A DNA stretch of 64,000 bases from Deltaproteobacteria bacterium (GTDB lineage: Bacteria; Myxococcota_A; Polyangia; JACPQR01): contig JACPQR010000156.1 in assembly GCA_016190375.1 (NCBI GenBank), positions 1-64,000 of the forward strand, written 5' to 3'. Positions 37,457 to 46,417 of the stretch are shown here, piece by piece. How positions within the stretch are numbered: position 1 is the first letter of the stretch; each line of letters begins with the position of its first letter. Made by a program: the position numbers and the translations under genes. The notes below the pieces were generated by a model. That model was not told where the DNA came from, searched no databases, and worked only from the letters and a program-made list of their open reading frames with translations.

Positions 37457-38713
37457 ATGTCGACGATTCTGAAGCGGAGCGTGCCTGTGGGGCTTGCCGC
37501 CTCGTTGGCGGCGCTGTCGATCCTCCCGGTCGCAGCCCGGGCGCAGCAGTCGTCGCCGACGCGAGTCACGATCCTAGCCGGCTCCGACTGCCCTCAGACG
37601 TGGACTTGGGAGCTGTCCGCGGCGCTGCGGCGTGTGGAAAATGCCCGGCCCCACGTGCTGTCGCCGCGGACCGTCGGCCCGGTGGCGCGCCGGGACACAC
37701 AGGCGACTCTCCGCGATCGCCTCCACGCCTCGATGGCGGCTGCCGAGCGGGCGTTTCGCCAGGCGGACTTCGAGGAGTGCGTGGCGGGCGCGCGCGTGGT
37801 CGATGCCGACCTCGTGCCGCGCCTCGCCGAGCAGGGCCTCCTCGCGGAGCTCCCACCGTTCCTGTCGATTGCGGCTGCCTGCGAGCTGAAGCGCGGTGCC
37901 CCTCGCTTGGCTCTCGAGCGCATCCTCTTCGCCCTCGCGATCGATCCCGGCTTGTCGTTCAACGCCGACCGTTATCCGCCGGACGTCGCGGGTCTCATCG
38001 ACGAGGGGCGCAGCAGTCAGGCGAGCGTGGCTCCGCTCGAGATCGTCCCCGACCCGAACGTCCCTGACGCGAGGGTCGAGATCGACGGCCGTCCGGTGAC
38101 CCTGCCGCCCGACCGAACCGTGATGTTGCCGCCTGGTCCGCACGCGCTCGTCGCGCGGGCGAGAGGTGCTGCCACCCTCGTACGGCCGCTCTCGGTTGCG
38201 GGCGCCGGCAGGGTCGCGCTCGAGCTGACGCCGGCCGACCCGAGCTCGGCCCTCGCGCAGATCGGCGGCGGCCTGCGCTCGGCCGATCTCGACGACTCGG
38301 CCGCGCGGGCCGCAGCCGCCGCCGACGGATCGACGATCGTGCTCATCATCCGGCGAGCGGAACGAGGGACGTCGGGTGTCGGCGGCGCTCGGGTGGAGGT
38401 CGTTCTTCGGCAGGTGGTGGGGCTCGCCGTGTCACAGCTCGGCCGCGCCAGCTCCCCCGAGCCGGAGGACGCCGCCGCGTGGTCGCGGCTCCTCGATCGT
38501 GTCCATTCGTCCCTCCGGGCGCCCGACAGTCGCAGCGTGACCGGCTCCGGTGTCACCTGGTGGCCCTGGGCCGCCGCGGGGGCGGTGGTCGTGGCGGCTG
38601 GCGCCATCGTTCTGGCCGTGCTCCTGGACGAGCCCGAGCGCGCACAACTGGTGCCCGGGGGACTATGTCCAACTCCCGACACGGCCCTCGAGGATTGCTA
38701 CCCATGGCGCTGA
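37457..38713 (+). CDS. Exported protein with C-terminal membrane anchor
   Basis: A 418-residue protein with a Sec signal (cleavage near ARAQQ) and one C-terminal hydrophobic segment (about 372-394), followed by a short Pro/Cys tail. The middle (about 85-190) looks like a TPR-like helical pair (AAERAFRQADFEECVAGARVV). A strand-rich PEGA-like module follows (about 190-260, with DPNVPDARVEIDGRPV and PPGPHALVARA). Such exported, anchored PEGA proteins are common in Myxococcota, and the function is not known. The first gene of the coupled run; its 3' end overlaps the next start by 10 nt. Confidence 0.8.
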   Translation: MSTILKRSVPVGLAASLAALSILPVAARAQQSSPTRVTILAGSDCPQTWTWELSAALRRVENARPHVLSPRTVGPVARRDTQATLRDRLHASMAAAERAFRQADFEECVAGARVVDADLVPRLAEQGLLAELPPFLSIAAACELKRGAPRLALERILFALAIDPGLSFNADRYPPDVAGLIDEGRSSQASVAPLEIVPDPNVPDARVEIDGRPVTLPPDRTVMLPPGPHALVARARGAATLVRPLSVAGAGRVALELTPADPSSALAQIGGGLRSADLDDSAARAAAAADGSTIVLIIRRAERGTSGVGGARVEVVLRQVVGLAVSQLGRASSPEPEDAAAWSRLLDRVHSSLRAPDSRSVTGSGVTWWPWAAAGAVVVAAGAIVLAVLLDEPERAQLVPGGLCPTPDTALEDCYPWR

Positions 38714-39357
38714 AGAACGTGGCGGCGGCCGCGCTGATCTTGGTGGGTTGCGACCAGGAGATCGAGAAGCGCGTGTACTACGTCGTCTCGGAGTACTGCA
38801 ACGAGTGGAGCAACTTCATGGCGGCGGCACGCGACGCCGACGCCGGGACCGACGCAGACGAGGGGGCCGGCGAAACCGATGTGTCCGGCGACATGGCGCT
38901 CTTCGATGTCGAACAGCTCTCGGATGCCACCTACGAGCCCGTCCGGGCACCGCTGTGCCGGTCCGCGCGGGCCGAGAGCGACAGCCTATTTTGGTCGTAC
39001 ATTGGTGTGGGAACCAGCCTCATCGGACAGACGCCTAGGGTCGGGACGGGACATCGCTACCGCCTCCTGCTGGGCTTCTACCTGGACGACCCCGCCTGCG
39101 ATCCGGACGACTTCCTCGTCTGCGGGGTATCCAACGACATCACCGTCGACGACGATCCCGTCCGGGTGCATCTGCTTTGCCCGGCGGTCGACCTTCGAGA
39201 AGAAGGCTGCGAGGAGCCGGAGGCTTGTGGGTTCTCGAGTGAACACTGCGCCGGGGGAACGTGCAGTGACGGCGGCTTCGAAGACGAGCGTGCCCCGAGC
39301 TCGAAAGCGGACCACGGCTGGTGCAAGATGGTCCACGACAACTTCATCCCGCCATGA
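38704..39357 (+). CDS. Small lipoprotein
   Basis: A 217-residue predicted lipoprotein. Start at 38704 gives MALKNVAAAALILVGC with lipobox C16; longer frames upstream lack a signal. The mature part has an Ala/Asp-rich linker (about 40-60), and eight or more cysteines near the C-terminus (DPACDPDDFLVCG, LLCP, GCEEPEACG, HCAGGTC), suggesting a disulphide-rich domain. No family is recognised. It overlaps the previous gene by 10 nt and the next by 4 nt (ATGA), so it belongs to the coupled run. Confidence 0.82.
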   Translation: MALKNVAAAALILVGCDQEIEKRVYYVVSEYCNEWSNFMAAARDADAGTDADEGAGETDVSGDMALFDVEQLSDATYEPVRAPLCRSARAESDSLFWSYIGVGTSLIGQTPRVGTGHRYRLLLGFYLDDPACDPDDFLVCGVSNDITVDDDPVRVHLLCPAVDLREEGCEEPEACGFSSEHCAGGTCSDGGFEDERAPSSKADHGWCKMVHDNFIPP

Positions 39358-39836
39358 ACCCGAAGGCCGAAGTGGCGTTTGGGCCGCACGCCAGGACCGC
39401 CGCGATCGCCTTGCCGCCGCGCCATGGGGGCGCTAGCCTCGTCGCTGACTTGTACGAGATTTCGGATGAGGTCCGGTTCGCCGCCGCGCATCGCCTGCGC
39501 TTCACCGATGGCGAGGGCGAGCGGCTGCACGGCCACACGTGGCGCGTGCGAGCCACGCTGCGATCGAGGAGCCTCGATCGGCGAGGGATGGTGAAGGACT
39601 TCGCCGATCTGCACGCGGCGCTGGCGGCGACCGCGCTGCCATTCGAGAACCGGCTCATCAACGACGTCGTCCCGTTCGACGACGAGTCTTCTCCCGACTC
39701 GAACCCTTCGGCGGAGAACCTCGCGAGCCTGTTCGCGCGCGAGCTCCAGCGGCGGCTGTCGGACGGACGGGTCACGGTCCACCGCGTCGAGGTCTGGGAG
39801 ACCGAGACCTGCTGTGCCACGTTCTTCCCCGAGTGA
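39354..39836 (+). CDS. QueD/PTPS-fold protein without the catalytic Cys-Asp-His triad
   Basis: A 160-residue T-fold protein related to 6-pyruvoyl-tetrahydropterin synthase and QueD. The three zinc His ligands are kept: H46 (AAAHRL), H59 and H61 (RLHGH). Against E. coli QueD, the catalytic Cys27 (KCGRLHGH) is Gly55, Asp70 and His71 (LDHHYLND) are Glu98 and Asn99 (FENRLIND). The conserved MVKDFADL, NPSAENLA and WETETC segments remain. It can therefore bind zinc and perhaps a pterin, but the usual synthase chemistry looks impossible. It starts in ATGA overlap with the lipoprotein and overlaps the DUF58 gene by 23 nt. No other queuosine or pterin gene is nearby. Confidence 0.82.
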   Translation: MNPKAEVAFGPHARTAAIALPPRHGGASLVADLYEISDEVRFAAAHRLRFTDGEGERLHGHTWRVRATLRSRSLDRRGMVKDFADLHAALAATALPFENRLINDVVPFDDESSPDSNPSAENLASLFARELQRRLSDGRVTVHRVEVWETETCCATFFPE

Positions 39837-41163
39837 GATCGCCCTGAAGGTCCGCCGGCTCGCGCGCCGGATCGTCGACCCGCTTCCGCCGACGCCCCTC
39901 GGGCTGGCGGTCGCCGCCGCGAGCGCCCTCGCCCTCGGCCGCTACGGTCTCGAGCGGCTCGACCTCGTGCTGTTCGTCATGGGCGCGCTCGGTCTCGCCC
40001 TCTCGGCGATCTCGCTCCTGACGGTGAGCCTCGCGGGGATACTGCTCAAGCTCCGAATCAAGCCACCTTCGAGCGAAGGCGCCGCGCGCCGCGTGGAGGC
40101 GAGGAGCGTATTCCGGACGGAGTTCTCGGCCCCTCCCTACTGGTTCCTGCCGCTCTTGCGCGTCGGCTGGGAGTGGGAGGAGCCGCCCGGCTTCGACGTG
40201 CACGCGGTCTCGACGCCAGGGCGGCAACTCGAGGACGTCGTCGCCGCCGAGCGAGGGATCTGGCGACGAATCGTGCGCCGCATCGTCGTCGAGGACGCCT
40301 TCGGGCTCTTTCGGGTTGCGTTCCGGTGTACGGAGCAGCGCGAGCTGATCGTCCTTCCGCATGCCGGAGAGCTGCGGCAGATGCCGGTCGTGCGATCGCT
40401 CGCCGCCGGCGACGACCTGTCGCATCCCCTCGGACTGCCGGAGGGAGACCGGGTCGATACCCGCCGATACGCTCCGGGCGACCCCGTCCGCCTCATTCTC
40501 TGGAAGACCTTCGCGCGGACCAGACAGCTCATGGTCCGCGTGCCCGAACGCGCCATCGCCCCGGCGCGCCGGACGCTCGGTTACCTCGTGGCGGGCCCGT
40601 CGGACGAGCCGGCCGCGGCGGCTGCACGGGTCGCGATCGAGTCGGGCGCGTTCGGCTCGGATTGGCTGTTTGGCGCCGATGGCGATCCGACGCCAGCCAG
40701 CGCCCTCGACGAGGCCCTCCTCAGGATCGCCGGCTCCTCGCGGGCGCGAACGGAAGGCGCGGTGCAGCTCGCGCGCTTCATCCGCGAGAACGACAGATTC
40801 GCCACCTCGCGCGTCGTCCTGTTCGTTCCTCCGCGACCCGGGCCCTGGCTCGACCTGGTCTGTTCGTTCGCGCTCGAGCGGCCGCGCGGGATCGACGTGG
40901 TCGTGGCGACCGACGGGATCGCGGGGCCCCCAGCGAGCGCAGCTCGCTGGGGTGCGACCCTCCGGTCGGCGGCGTCCCGCGCGTTCGGAGCGCTCCTGGC
41001 CCGCGGGCCGGCCGTGCGCCGGACCCGCGCATCCGAGATCGACGCCGTGCTCACGCGACTGGCACACGCGAGGGTGCGCGCGCTCCTCGTCGACAGGGCC
41101 AGCGGGAAGGCATTCGGCAAGGAGCATCAGCGGGCCCTCGCGCGGGTCGAGCGAGCAGCATGA
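39814..41163 (+). CDS. DUF58-family membrane-associated protein
   Basis: A 449-residue protein with two hydrophobic segments (about 28-46 and 49-77) and a DUF58 core containing GDRVDTRRYAPGDPVRLILWKTFART (about 209-234), the family hallmark. DUF58 proteins have a VWA-like part and pair with MoxR ATPases and transglutaminase membrane proteins, as here. The VWA-like part contains FVPPRPGPWLD rather than a full MIDAS motif. Start is GTG at 39814, overlapping the QueD-fold gene by 23 nt; the stop overlaps the transglutaminase start (ATGA). The work of such modules is not settled; cell-envelope assembly or protein quality control is usually suggested. Confidence 0.88.
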   Translation: MPRSSPSEIALKVRRLARRIVDPLPPTPLGLAVAAASALALGRYGLERLDLVLFVMGALGLALSAISLLTVSLAGILLKLRIKPPSSEGAARRVEARSVFRTEFSAPPYWFLPLLRVGWEWEEPPGFDVHAVSTPGRQLEDVVAAERGIWRRIVRRIVVEDAFGLFRVAFRCTEQRELIVLPHAGELRQMPVVRSLAAGDDLSHPLGLPEGDRVDTRRYAPGDPVRLILWKTFARTRQLMVRVPERAIAPARRTLGYLVAGPSDEPAAAAARVAIESGAFGSDWLFGADGDPTPASALDEALLRIAGSSRARTEGAVQLARFIRENDRFATSRVVLFVPPRPGPWLDLVCSFALERPRGIDVVVATDGIAGPPASAARWGATLRSAASRAFGALLARGPAVRRTRASEIDAVLTRLAHARVRALLVDRASGKAFGKEHQRALARVERAA

Positions 41164-43349
41164 TCGATCGCCGGCGGGACAGCTTCTTCGTCGTGGCCCT
41201 TCGCGCCCTCGCCCTGGGCGTCGTCGGGCTCGCCTTCGCGTGGCGCGTCGCGCTCCCCGAAGGCTTGGCCGCGGCAGGGATCGGGGCGGCGCTCGGAGTG
41301 TTCTTCGGCCAGCGCCTCGGCGAGTCGCGCTACAGGACGGTGTTGGTCCTCGCGACCGCCGCCCTGATGGTGGCCGCCGGTGTCACGGGTCGGGCGCTCC
41401 TGGTCGGATCCACGGGCCTGGTCGTCGCCTTCGGGATCGAGCGCGCCCTGGTCGTTGCCGACGTGGTCCAGTACGGGCTCGGGCTCGCCGGAGCGAGCGC
41501 GTTTCTCAGGGCCGCGGCGGTGCGCGTGAGGACGCTCGTCGTCCTCGAGGTCGCGGCCGCGGGAGCTGCCCTGGCATCTCTCGTGGGCGCGCACCGCGAC
41601 GGTGCAATCAATCGTCCGATGGAGCTCGCCGACTGGGCCTGGGCGCGAGGCGAGGACCCGGCGGTGCTCCTCGTGTGGCTGGGCGCCGCCGCGACGGTGG
41701 TCCTCGTCGTTCTCCTGCTCGGAGAGCGGCGGGCGCGCCGGGCGCCGCTGCACATCGCGGCCGTCGTCGGGTTGCTCGCGCTGCTGCTCGCGGGGATCCG
41801 CGTGTTCGGTCTTCCGGCTCCGCCCGCCGCCGGCGACCTGGGGCTCACCGGAAAGCCGCAGGCCGGACGACCGGAAGGCAAGGCGAATGCCCGCGGGCAA
41901 AGAGGCGGCAGGTCGGACCAGCTCACGGATCTGCCCTTCCGCGACGAGTACTCGAGCTCGGGAGGCGACGCGCCGGTCGCAGTCATCTTGCTCCACGACG
42001 ATTACTCGCCGCCTTCGGCCGCCTACTACTTCAGGCAGGCGACCTTCAGCCAGTACAACGGGCACAGGCTCGTTGCGCCGACGCGCTCCGACGTGGACCG
42101 GGACCTGTTGCCGAGCTTCCCGACCGATCCGGTCACCGTTGCCGAGCCGCCCCCGTCCGACGGCCGAGCACGGGTTGCGACCACGGTCGCGCTCCTGGTC
42201 GACCACCTGAAGCCATTTGCGCTCGAGTCGCCGCTGTCGGCCAAACCCGCGCAGAACCCGGACCCGGCGCGCTTCAGGCGAGCGTACCGCGTCTCGTCGC
42301 AGTCGATCGCCCAGCCCTACGAGGCGCTCCTCGGCCACGCCGCGGGTGAGCCGTCCTGGTCCGCCGACGTGCTCCGGCACTACACCGAGACGCCGCCCGA
42401 TCCCCGATACGGGGCGCTCGCCGACGAGATCGTCCAGGGGCTCGTCCCCCAGTACGCCGAGGACCCCCTGGCGAAGGCCCTGGCGATCAAGGACTGGCTG
42501 GACGAGAACGGGACCTACAGCCGCAGGAGCCGTCACGCGGAGGCGCAGGACCCGACGGCGGACTTCCTCTTCGGCGATCGAACGGGCTACTGCGTGCACT
42601 TCGCGCACGCGGCGACCTACCTGTATCGCTCCGTCGGCGTCCCCGCGCGAGTGGCCTCGGGCTACGCGGTCGGCGAGCAGAACCGGGCCGGCGGGTCGAG
42701 CATCATGGTCCGCGGCAAGGAGGCCCACGCGTGGCCCGAGATCCATCTGTCCGGCGTCGGCTGGCTGGTCGTCGACATCCAGCCGCACCGTAGCCTGGAG
42801 CCGCCCGATGGGCCGCCAGATCGGGACCTTCAGAGGACGCTGGGGGAGATGGCTCGGGGACAGCACCGTCCCGAGGACAAGCGACACGAGGAGGGGCGTG
42901 GCCGGGGGCGCGAGCTCGTCCGTGCGGCCTCTCGGGTGCTCCAGGCCCTGGGGCGCGCGCTCGGTCCGGTCGCGCTCGGAGTCCTCGTTCTCCTGTACGC
43001 GATCAAGCTCTACCGCCGCTTCCTCGCGTTCCGGCTCGTGGGACCGGTGGCCCGGCCGAGGCTGGCGTATCGCGCCGCCCTCGACCGGCTCTCGGAGGTG
43101 GGTGCGACCAGATTCCGCGGTGAGACGCGCGAGGCGTTCGCGGCGCGAATCGAGGGGCTCTCTCCGACGTTGGTCCGACTCACCTGGGCGCACTTGGCGG
43201 TATTCTTCGGATCTCCGGGCGGCGTCCCGGAGAGGGATCACATCGGCAGGATGCCCGGCGCCGTTGGCCGCGAGGTCAGACGGCGGGTGCCGGCATGGCG
43301 CTGGGCGCTTGGACTCGTCAACCCCGTTTCGTGGCTGCAGTCGAGATGA
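41160..43349 (+). CDS. Transglutaminase-domain membrane protein (TgpA-like)
   Basis: A 729-residue inner-membrane protein. About six hydrophobic segments lie in residues 8-220, a periplasmic transglutaminase-like domain in about 400-545, and a last TM near 600. The catalytic Cys is in GYCVHFAHA (about 477), the His in EAHAWPEIHL (about 522) and the Asp in VVDIQPH (about 538), so it appears active. C-terminal to the last TM is a DUF4129-like helical tail (about 620-729). The architecture matches TgpA/YebA-type proteins that accompany DUF58 and MoxR. It overlaps both neighbours by 4 nt. Confidence 0.93.
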   Translation: MIDRRRDSFFVVALRALALGVVGLAFAWRVALPEGLAAAGIGAALGVFFGQRLGESRYRTVLVLATAALMVAAGVTGRALLVGSTGLVVAFGIERALVVADVVQYGLGLAGASAFLRAAAVRVRTLVVLEVAAAGAALASLVGAHRDGAINRPMELADWAWARGEDPAVLLVWLGAAATVVLVVLLLGERRARRAPLHIAAVVGLLALLLAGIRVFGLPAPPAAGDLGLTGKPQAGRPEGKANARGQRGGRSDQLTDLPFRDEYSSSGGDAPVAVILLHDDYSPPSAAYYFRQATFSQYNGHRLVAPTRSDVDRDLLPSFPTDPVTVAEPPPSDGRARVATTVALLVDHLKPFALESPLSAKPAQNPDPARFRRAYRVSSQSIAQPYEALLGHAAGEPSWSADVLRHYTETPPDPRYGALADEIVQGLVPQYAEDPLAKALAIKDWLDENGTYSRRSRHAEAQDPTADFLFGDRTGYCVHFAHAATYLYRSVGVPARVASGYAVGEQNRAGGSSIMVRGKEAHAWPEIHLSGVGWLVVDIQPHRSLEPPDGPPDRDLQRTLGEMARGQHRPEDKRHEEGRGRGRELVRAASRVLQALGRALGPVALGVLVLLYAIKLYRRFLAFRLVGPVARPRLAYRAALDRLSEVGATRFRGETREAFAARIEGLSPTLVRLTWAHLAVFFGSPGGVPERDHIGRMPGAVGREVRRRVPAWRWALGLVNPVSWLQSR

Positions 43350-44377
43350 TGATGGAACAGCTGGATGCAAAGCCCCTGAACCCCTCCGGAGCGCCACCCT
43401 CGTCTCTCGCGGGTGCTCGCGAGGTGGCCGACCGGCTGCGCGCGCGGCTCGCCGCCGCGGTGCTCGGCCGGGACGAGGTGATCGAGCTCATGCTCGTCGC
43501 GCTCCTCGCCGACGGACACGTGCTGCTCGAGGACTACCCCGGGTCCGGAAAGACCACCCTCGCGAAGGCGCTCGGCGACGCGATCGTCGACGACCTGCCT
43601 GACGACGACATCCCGAGCTTCCGCCGGATCCAGTTCACGCCGGACCTGTTGCCGTCGGACGTGACTGGCGTGTCGATCTTCGACGCGCCGACCTCGACGT
43701 TCCACTTCCGCCGCGGGCCTGTGTTCGCCTACGTCCTTCTCGCCGACGAGATCAACCGCACCTCGCCCAAGGTCCAGTCGGCGATGCTCGAGGCGATGGC
43801 CGAAAAGCAGGTCACGGTGGACAACGTCACGCACAAGCTCGACGAGCTGTTCTTCGTGATCGCCACCCAGAACCCGCTGGACCTGGCGGGGACGTACCCG
43901 TTGCCGGTCGCGCAGCTCGATCGATTCCTCTTCAAGCTCAGGATGGAGCACATCTCGCGCGACGCCGAGCTCGAGGTCCTGGCGACCTGGCAGACGCGCC
44001 TCGAAGGCCCGGGCGACGAGCCTCGAGTGACCCGCACGCAGGTCATCGAGTCGCGGCGCGTCACGCGGGCATCGGTCGTCCTGGCCGCGCCCGTCCGCGA
44101 GTGCCTCGTGGACATTGCCCGGACCCTGCGCCTGGACAAGCGCGTCCTGCAGGGCGCCTCGACCCGCGCGCTCGTCCTCGCGCTGCCGGCGCTGCAAGCG
44201 CGCGCGATGCTGCACGGCCGCGACTTCGCCTCCGCGGAGGACATCGCGGTCCTGGCGCCGCGGATCTTCGGCCACCGCATCGAGCTCGCGCCCGGCGTGG
44301 ACGATCCAGACGTGGTCATCTCCGAGTGCGCGGCCGGCCCGATCGAGAAGCTGGCGCGGGCGTCGCTGCGAGGATGA
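43346..44377 (+). CDS. MoxR-family AAA+ ATPase
   Basis: A 343-residue AAA+ protein. Walker A is in DYPGSGKTTLAKAL (about 67), Walker B in VLLADEINRTSPKVQ (about 131), sensor 1 in VIATQNPLDLAGTYPLP and the MoxR lid at about 250-330. MoxR proteins act as chaperone-like ATPases for VWA or DUF58 partners in metal-centre or envelope assembly. The start at 43346 overlaps the preceding stop (ATGATG); an upstream in-frame start at 43295 lies inside the transglutaminase gene and is less likely. The stop overlaps the next start by 4 nt. Confidence 0.95.
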   Translation: MMMEQLDAKPLNPSGAPPSSLAGAREVADRLRARLAAAVLGRDEVIELMLVALLADGHVLLEDYPGSGKTTLAKALGDAIVDDLPDDDIPSFRRIQFTPDLLPSDVTGVSIFDAPTSTFHFRRGPVFAYVLLADEINRTSPKVQSAMLEAMAEKQVTVDNVTHKLDELFFVIATQNPLDLAGTYPLPVAQLDRFLFKLRMEHISRDAELEVLATWQTRLEGPGDEPRVTRTQVIESRRVTRASVVLAAPVRECLVDIARTLRLDKRVLQGASTRALVLALPALQARAMLHGRDFASAEDIAVLAPRIFGHRIELAPGVDDPDVVISECAAGPIEKLARASLRG

Positions 44378-46365
44378 AGCGGCCGACCCTCGCCCTGATC
44401 GCGCTCCTCGTTCCCGCCGAGATCGGAGCGCAGGACGTCGATCCCGGGCTCGCCGGGACCGCCGAGGAGCGGCAGCTCTGGGCCTTGACCAGCGACCGCA
44501 GCTACGTCCAGGCACGCGAGCTGGCCGAGCGGATCCTGCGGGTTGCGCCGCGGTCGTGGGCAGCTCACTTCGCCCTGGGCGTCGTGCAGCACTACGCGGA
44601 GGGGAACCTTGCCCGGTCGCTCTACCACCTCGAGCAGGCGCGGGCGCTCTTCGAGGCGCGCTACGGCCCGACGCCCGACCCGTCGAAGCCCTGGAGGTGG
44701 CACGCCCAGACGCTGATCGAGGCGTCCTGGACGGCGCAGGACATGGAGCGCCCGGCCGAGCAGATCCGCTTCCTGGACGCGCACGACCTCGCGTACGACC
44801 CGGACTACGCCGCGCAGCACGCCTGGCCGTACATGAAGCTCGACCGCTTCGATGAGGCGCGCGCCTGGGCGGCGCGTGCGCTCGCGTCTGGCGACGAGTG
44901 GCAGCACAAGGTCGCGCGCACGGCGCTCTGCGCGGTCGAGTACGAGGCCGGCTCCAGGGAGGCGAGCTACGCCGCGTGCCTCGCGGCGGCGCGGGCGGTC
45001 GCGGAAGGCTCGGGCGACGGGGGCGTCGAGCTGTCGAACGCCGCGCTCGGGGCGATGCAGCTGTTGCGCTTCGACGAGGCGGAGCGGCTGCTCCGGGAGT
45101 CGACGGACAAGAGCGTCGAGGACTACGCGAACCCCTGGTCCGGGCTCACGGCGCTGTACACGCGGCAGGGGCGGGTCGCCGAGGCGGTGGCCGCGCTGCG
45201 CGAGGCACAGGACTACCGCATGCGCCGCCCGGCGTACCTCGGCCAGCAGGACCAGGCCGAGATCGAGTCGCACGTCGCGACTCTCCTCCTCCTGGGCGGG
45301 CGGGCGCCCGATGCGCTGCCGATCACGCAGAGGTCCCTCGACCGGCCTGACCGGGAGGGCGGCGAGAGCGGCGAGGCGTGGCAGTCGATCTCGGCGACCG
45401 CAGTCCTCGACGCGGTCGCGCACCGCGAGGCCGCCGAGATGGCGACCGAGGCCGCGAGCTGGGAGCCGTTCTTCGAGAGCCTCCTGTCGCGAGTCGAAGC
45501 GGTGCGCCTCGGCTGGCTGGCCTGGAGGAGCGAGCGGATGGCCGCTGCGCTCCTGTCCGATCCCGAGCGGATCGAACAGACCCTCAGGGTGGGTCTGCCC
45601 GGCGGCGCCTCGCTCCTCGAGGCGTGGCTGCCCGAGCTGTCCCTCCTTCTCGGTCCCGGGGTGGTTCGCGCCGCCGTGGGCCGGGCGAGGGCGCGCGAGA
45701 CGTTCCGCCCCGTCCTCGCGTACCTCGACGCCGCCGAGTCGGAGGCGGCGCTCCGCGCGGGCGACGTCGCCGAGGCGCGTGCGCTCGCCGCGCGTGCGCT
45801 CCGGGACCTGCCGCGGGGCGAGGCGCTCCTCGCCGCGCGCGCCGCGGCGGTCGCGGGGGCAGCGGCAACCGAGGCGGGCGACGTCGGCGCGGCGGTCTCG
45901 AGCTATGGCCTCGTGATGCAGAGGGATCCGGCGCTGATCCGGCGGCTCGGTCTGCGGCTCCCCGTTCGGATCACGCACGACGGGTCGACCGTCGGTCGCG
46001 AGGCAGCCGATCTCCTGCGCGCCTCACCCCGCTTCGAAGAGGAGGCAGGCGCCGTGTTCGTCCTGAGCCTCGGCCGTGGTGAGGCCTGCCTGAAGGACCC
46101 GTCCGGCGCCATCCTCGATTGCGTGACGCCCCGCCCGCGCCGGCGCGGCCGGCCGGCGCGGGACGCCGGCGAGATCGCCCGAGAGCTCGTGGCCGCCCTG
46201 CACCGCGAGGCGTTCGGCGCCCGCGTGGACCTCACCCAGGCAGACCTGCAGTCGCTCGACGGCTCGACGACGAGCGCAAGCGGCCGCAGCGCGCGCCGCA
46301 TCCAGAGCGTCATCGACTCGATCCTCCCGGACGCCCACGCGCCCTCCCCGCCGCGGGGCCCCTGA
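44374..46365 (+). CDS. Secreted TPR-repeat protein
   Basis: A 663-residue protein with a signal peptide (cleavage near IGAQ) and TPR-like helix pairs from about 25 to 545 (for instance SYVQARELAERILRVAPRSWAAHFALG and TALYTRQGRVAEAVAALREA). The last 110 residues differ: RLGLRLPVRITHDGS, GAVFVLSLGRGEACL, and a Ser/Arg-rich tail. I see no catalytic motif. It overlaps the moxR stop by 4 nt and ends the coupled run at 46365. A periplasmic scaffold for the MoxR/DUF58/transglutaminase module is plausible but unproven. Confidence 0.85.
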   Translation: MKRPTLALIALLVPAEIGAQDVDPGLAGTAEERQLWALTSDRSYVQARELAERILRVAPRSWAAHFALGVVQHYAEGNLARSLYHLEQARALFEARYGPTPDPSKPWRWHAQTLIEASWTAQDMERPAEQIRFLDAHDLAYDPDYAAQHAWPYMKLDRFDEARAWAARALASGDEWQHKVARTALCAVEYEAGSREASYAACLAAARAVAEGSGDGGVELSNAALGAMQLLRFDEAERLLRESTDKSVEDYANPWSGLTALYTRQGRVAEAVAALREAQDYRMRRPAYLGQQDQAEIESHVATLLLLGGRAPDALPITQRSLDRPDREGGESGEAWQSISATAVLDAVAHREAAEMATEAASWEPFFESLLSRVEAVRLGWLAWRSERMAAALLSDPERIEQTLRVGLPGGASLLEAWLPELSLLLGPGVVRAAVGRARARETFRPVLAYLDAAESEAALRAGDVAEARALAARALRDLPRGEALLAARAAAVAGAAATEAGDVGAAVSSYGLVMQRDPALIRRLGLRLPVRITHDGSTVGREAADLLRASPRFEEEAGAVFVLSLGRGEACLKDPSGAILDCVTPRPRRRGRPARDAGEIARELVAALHREAFGARVDLTQADLQSLDGSTTSASGRSARRIQSVIDSILPDAHAPSPPRGP

Positions 46366-46404
46366 TCTGCAGGCCTCGCGACGACCGCGTGAGGCCAGAT
46401 CGGA

Positions 46405-46410
46405 TAGGAT
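46405..46410 (+). promoter_or_regulatory. Candidate -10 hexamer (TAGGAT)
   Basis: TAGGAT ends 7 nt before the ATG at 46418, the spacing expected if transcription begins at the start codon itself. No Shine-Dalgarno sequence is present. No clear -35. Confidence 0.32.
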
Positions 46411-46417
46411 CGCCGCG

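Noticed and set aside
40173..41159. N-terminal extension of the transglutaminase frame
   Set aside because: It lies inside the DUF58 gene; the natural start overlaps that gene's stop at 41160 (ATGA) and begins the membrane domain.
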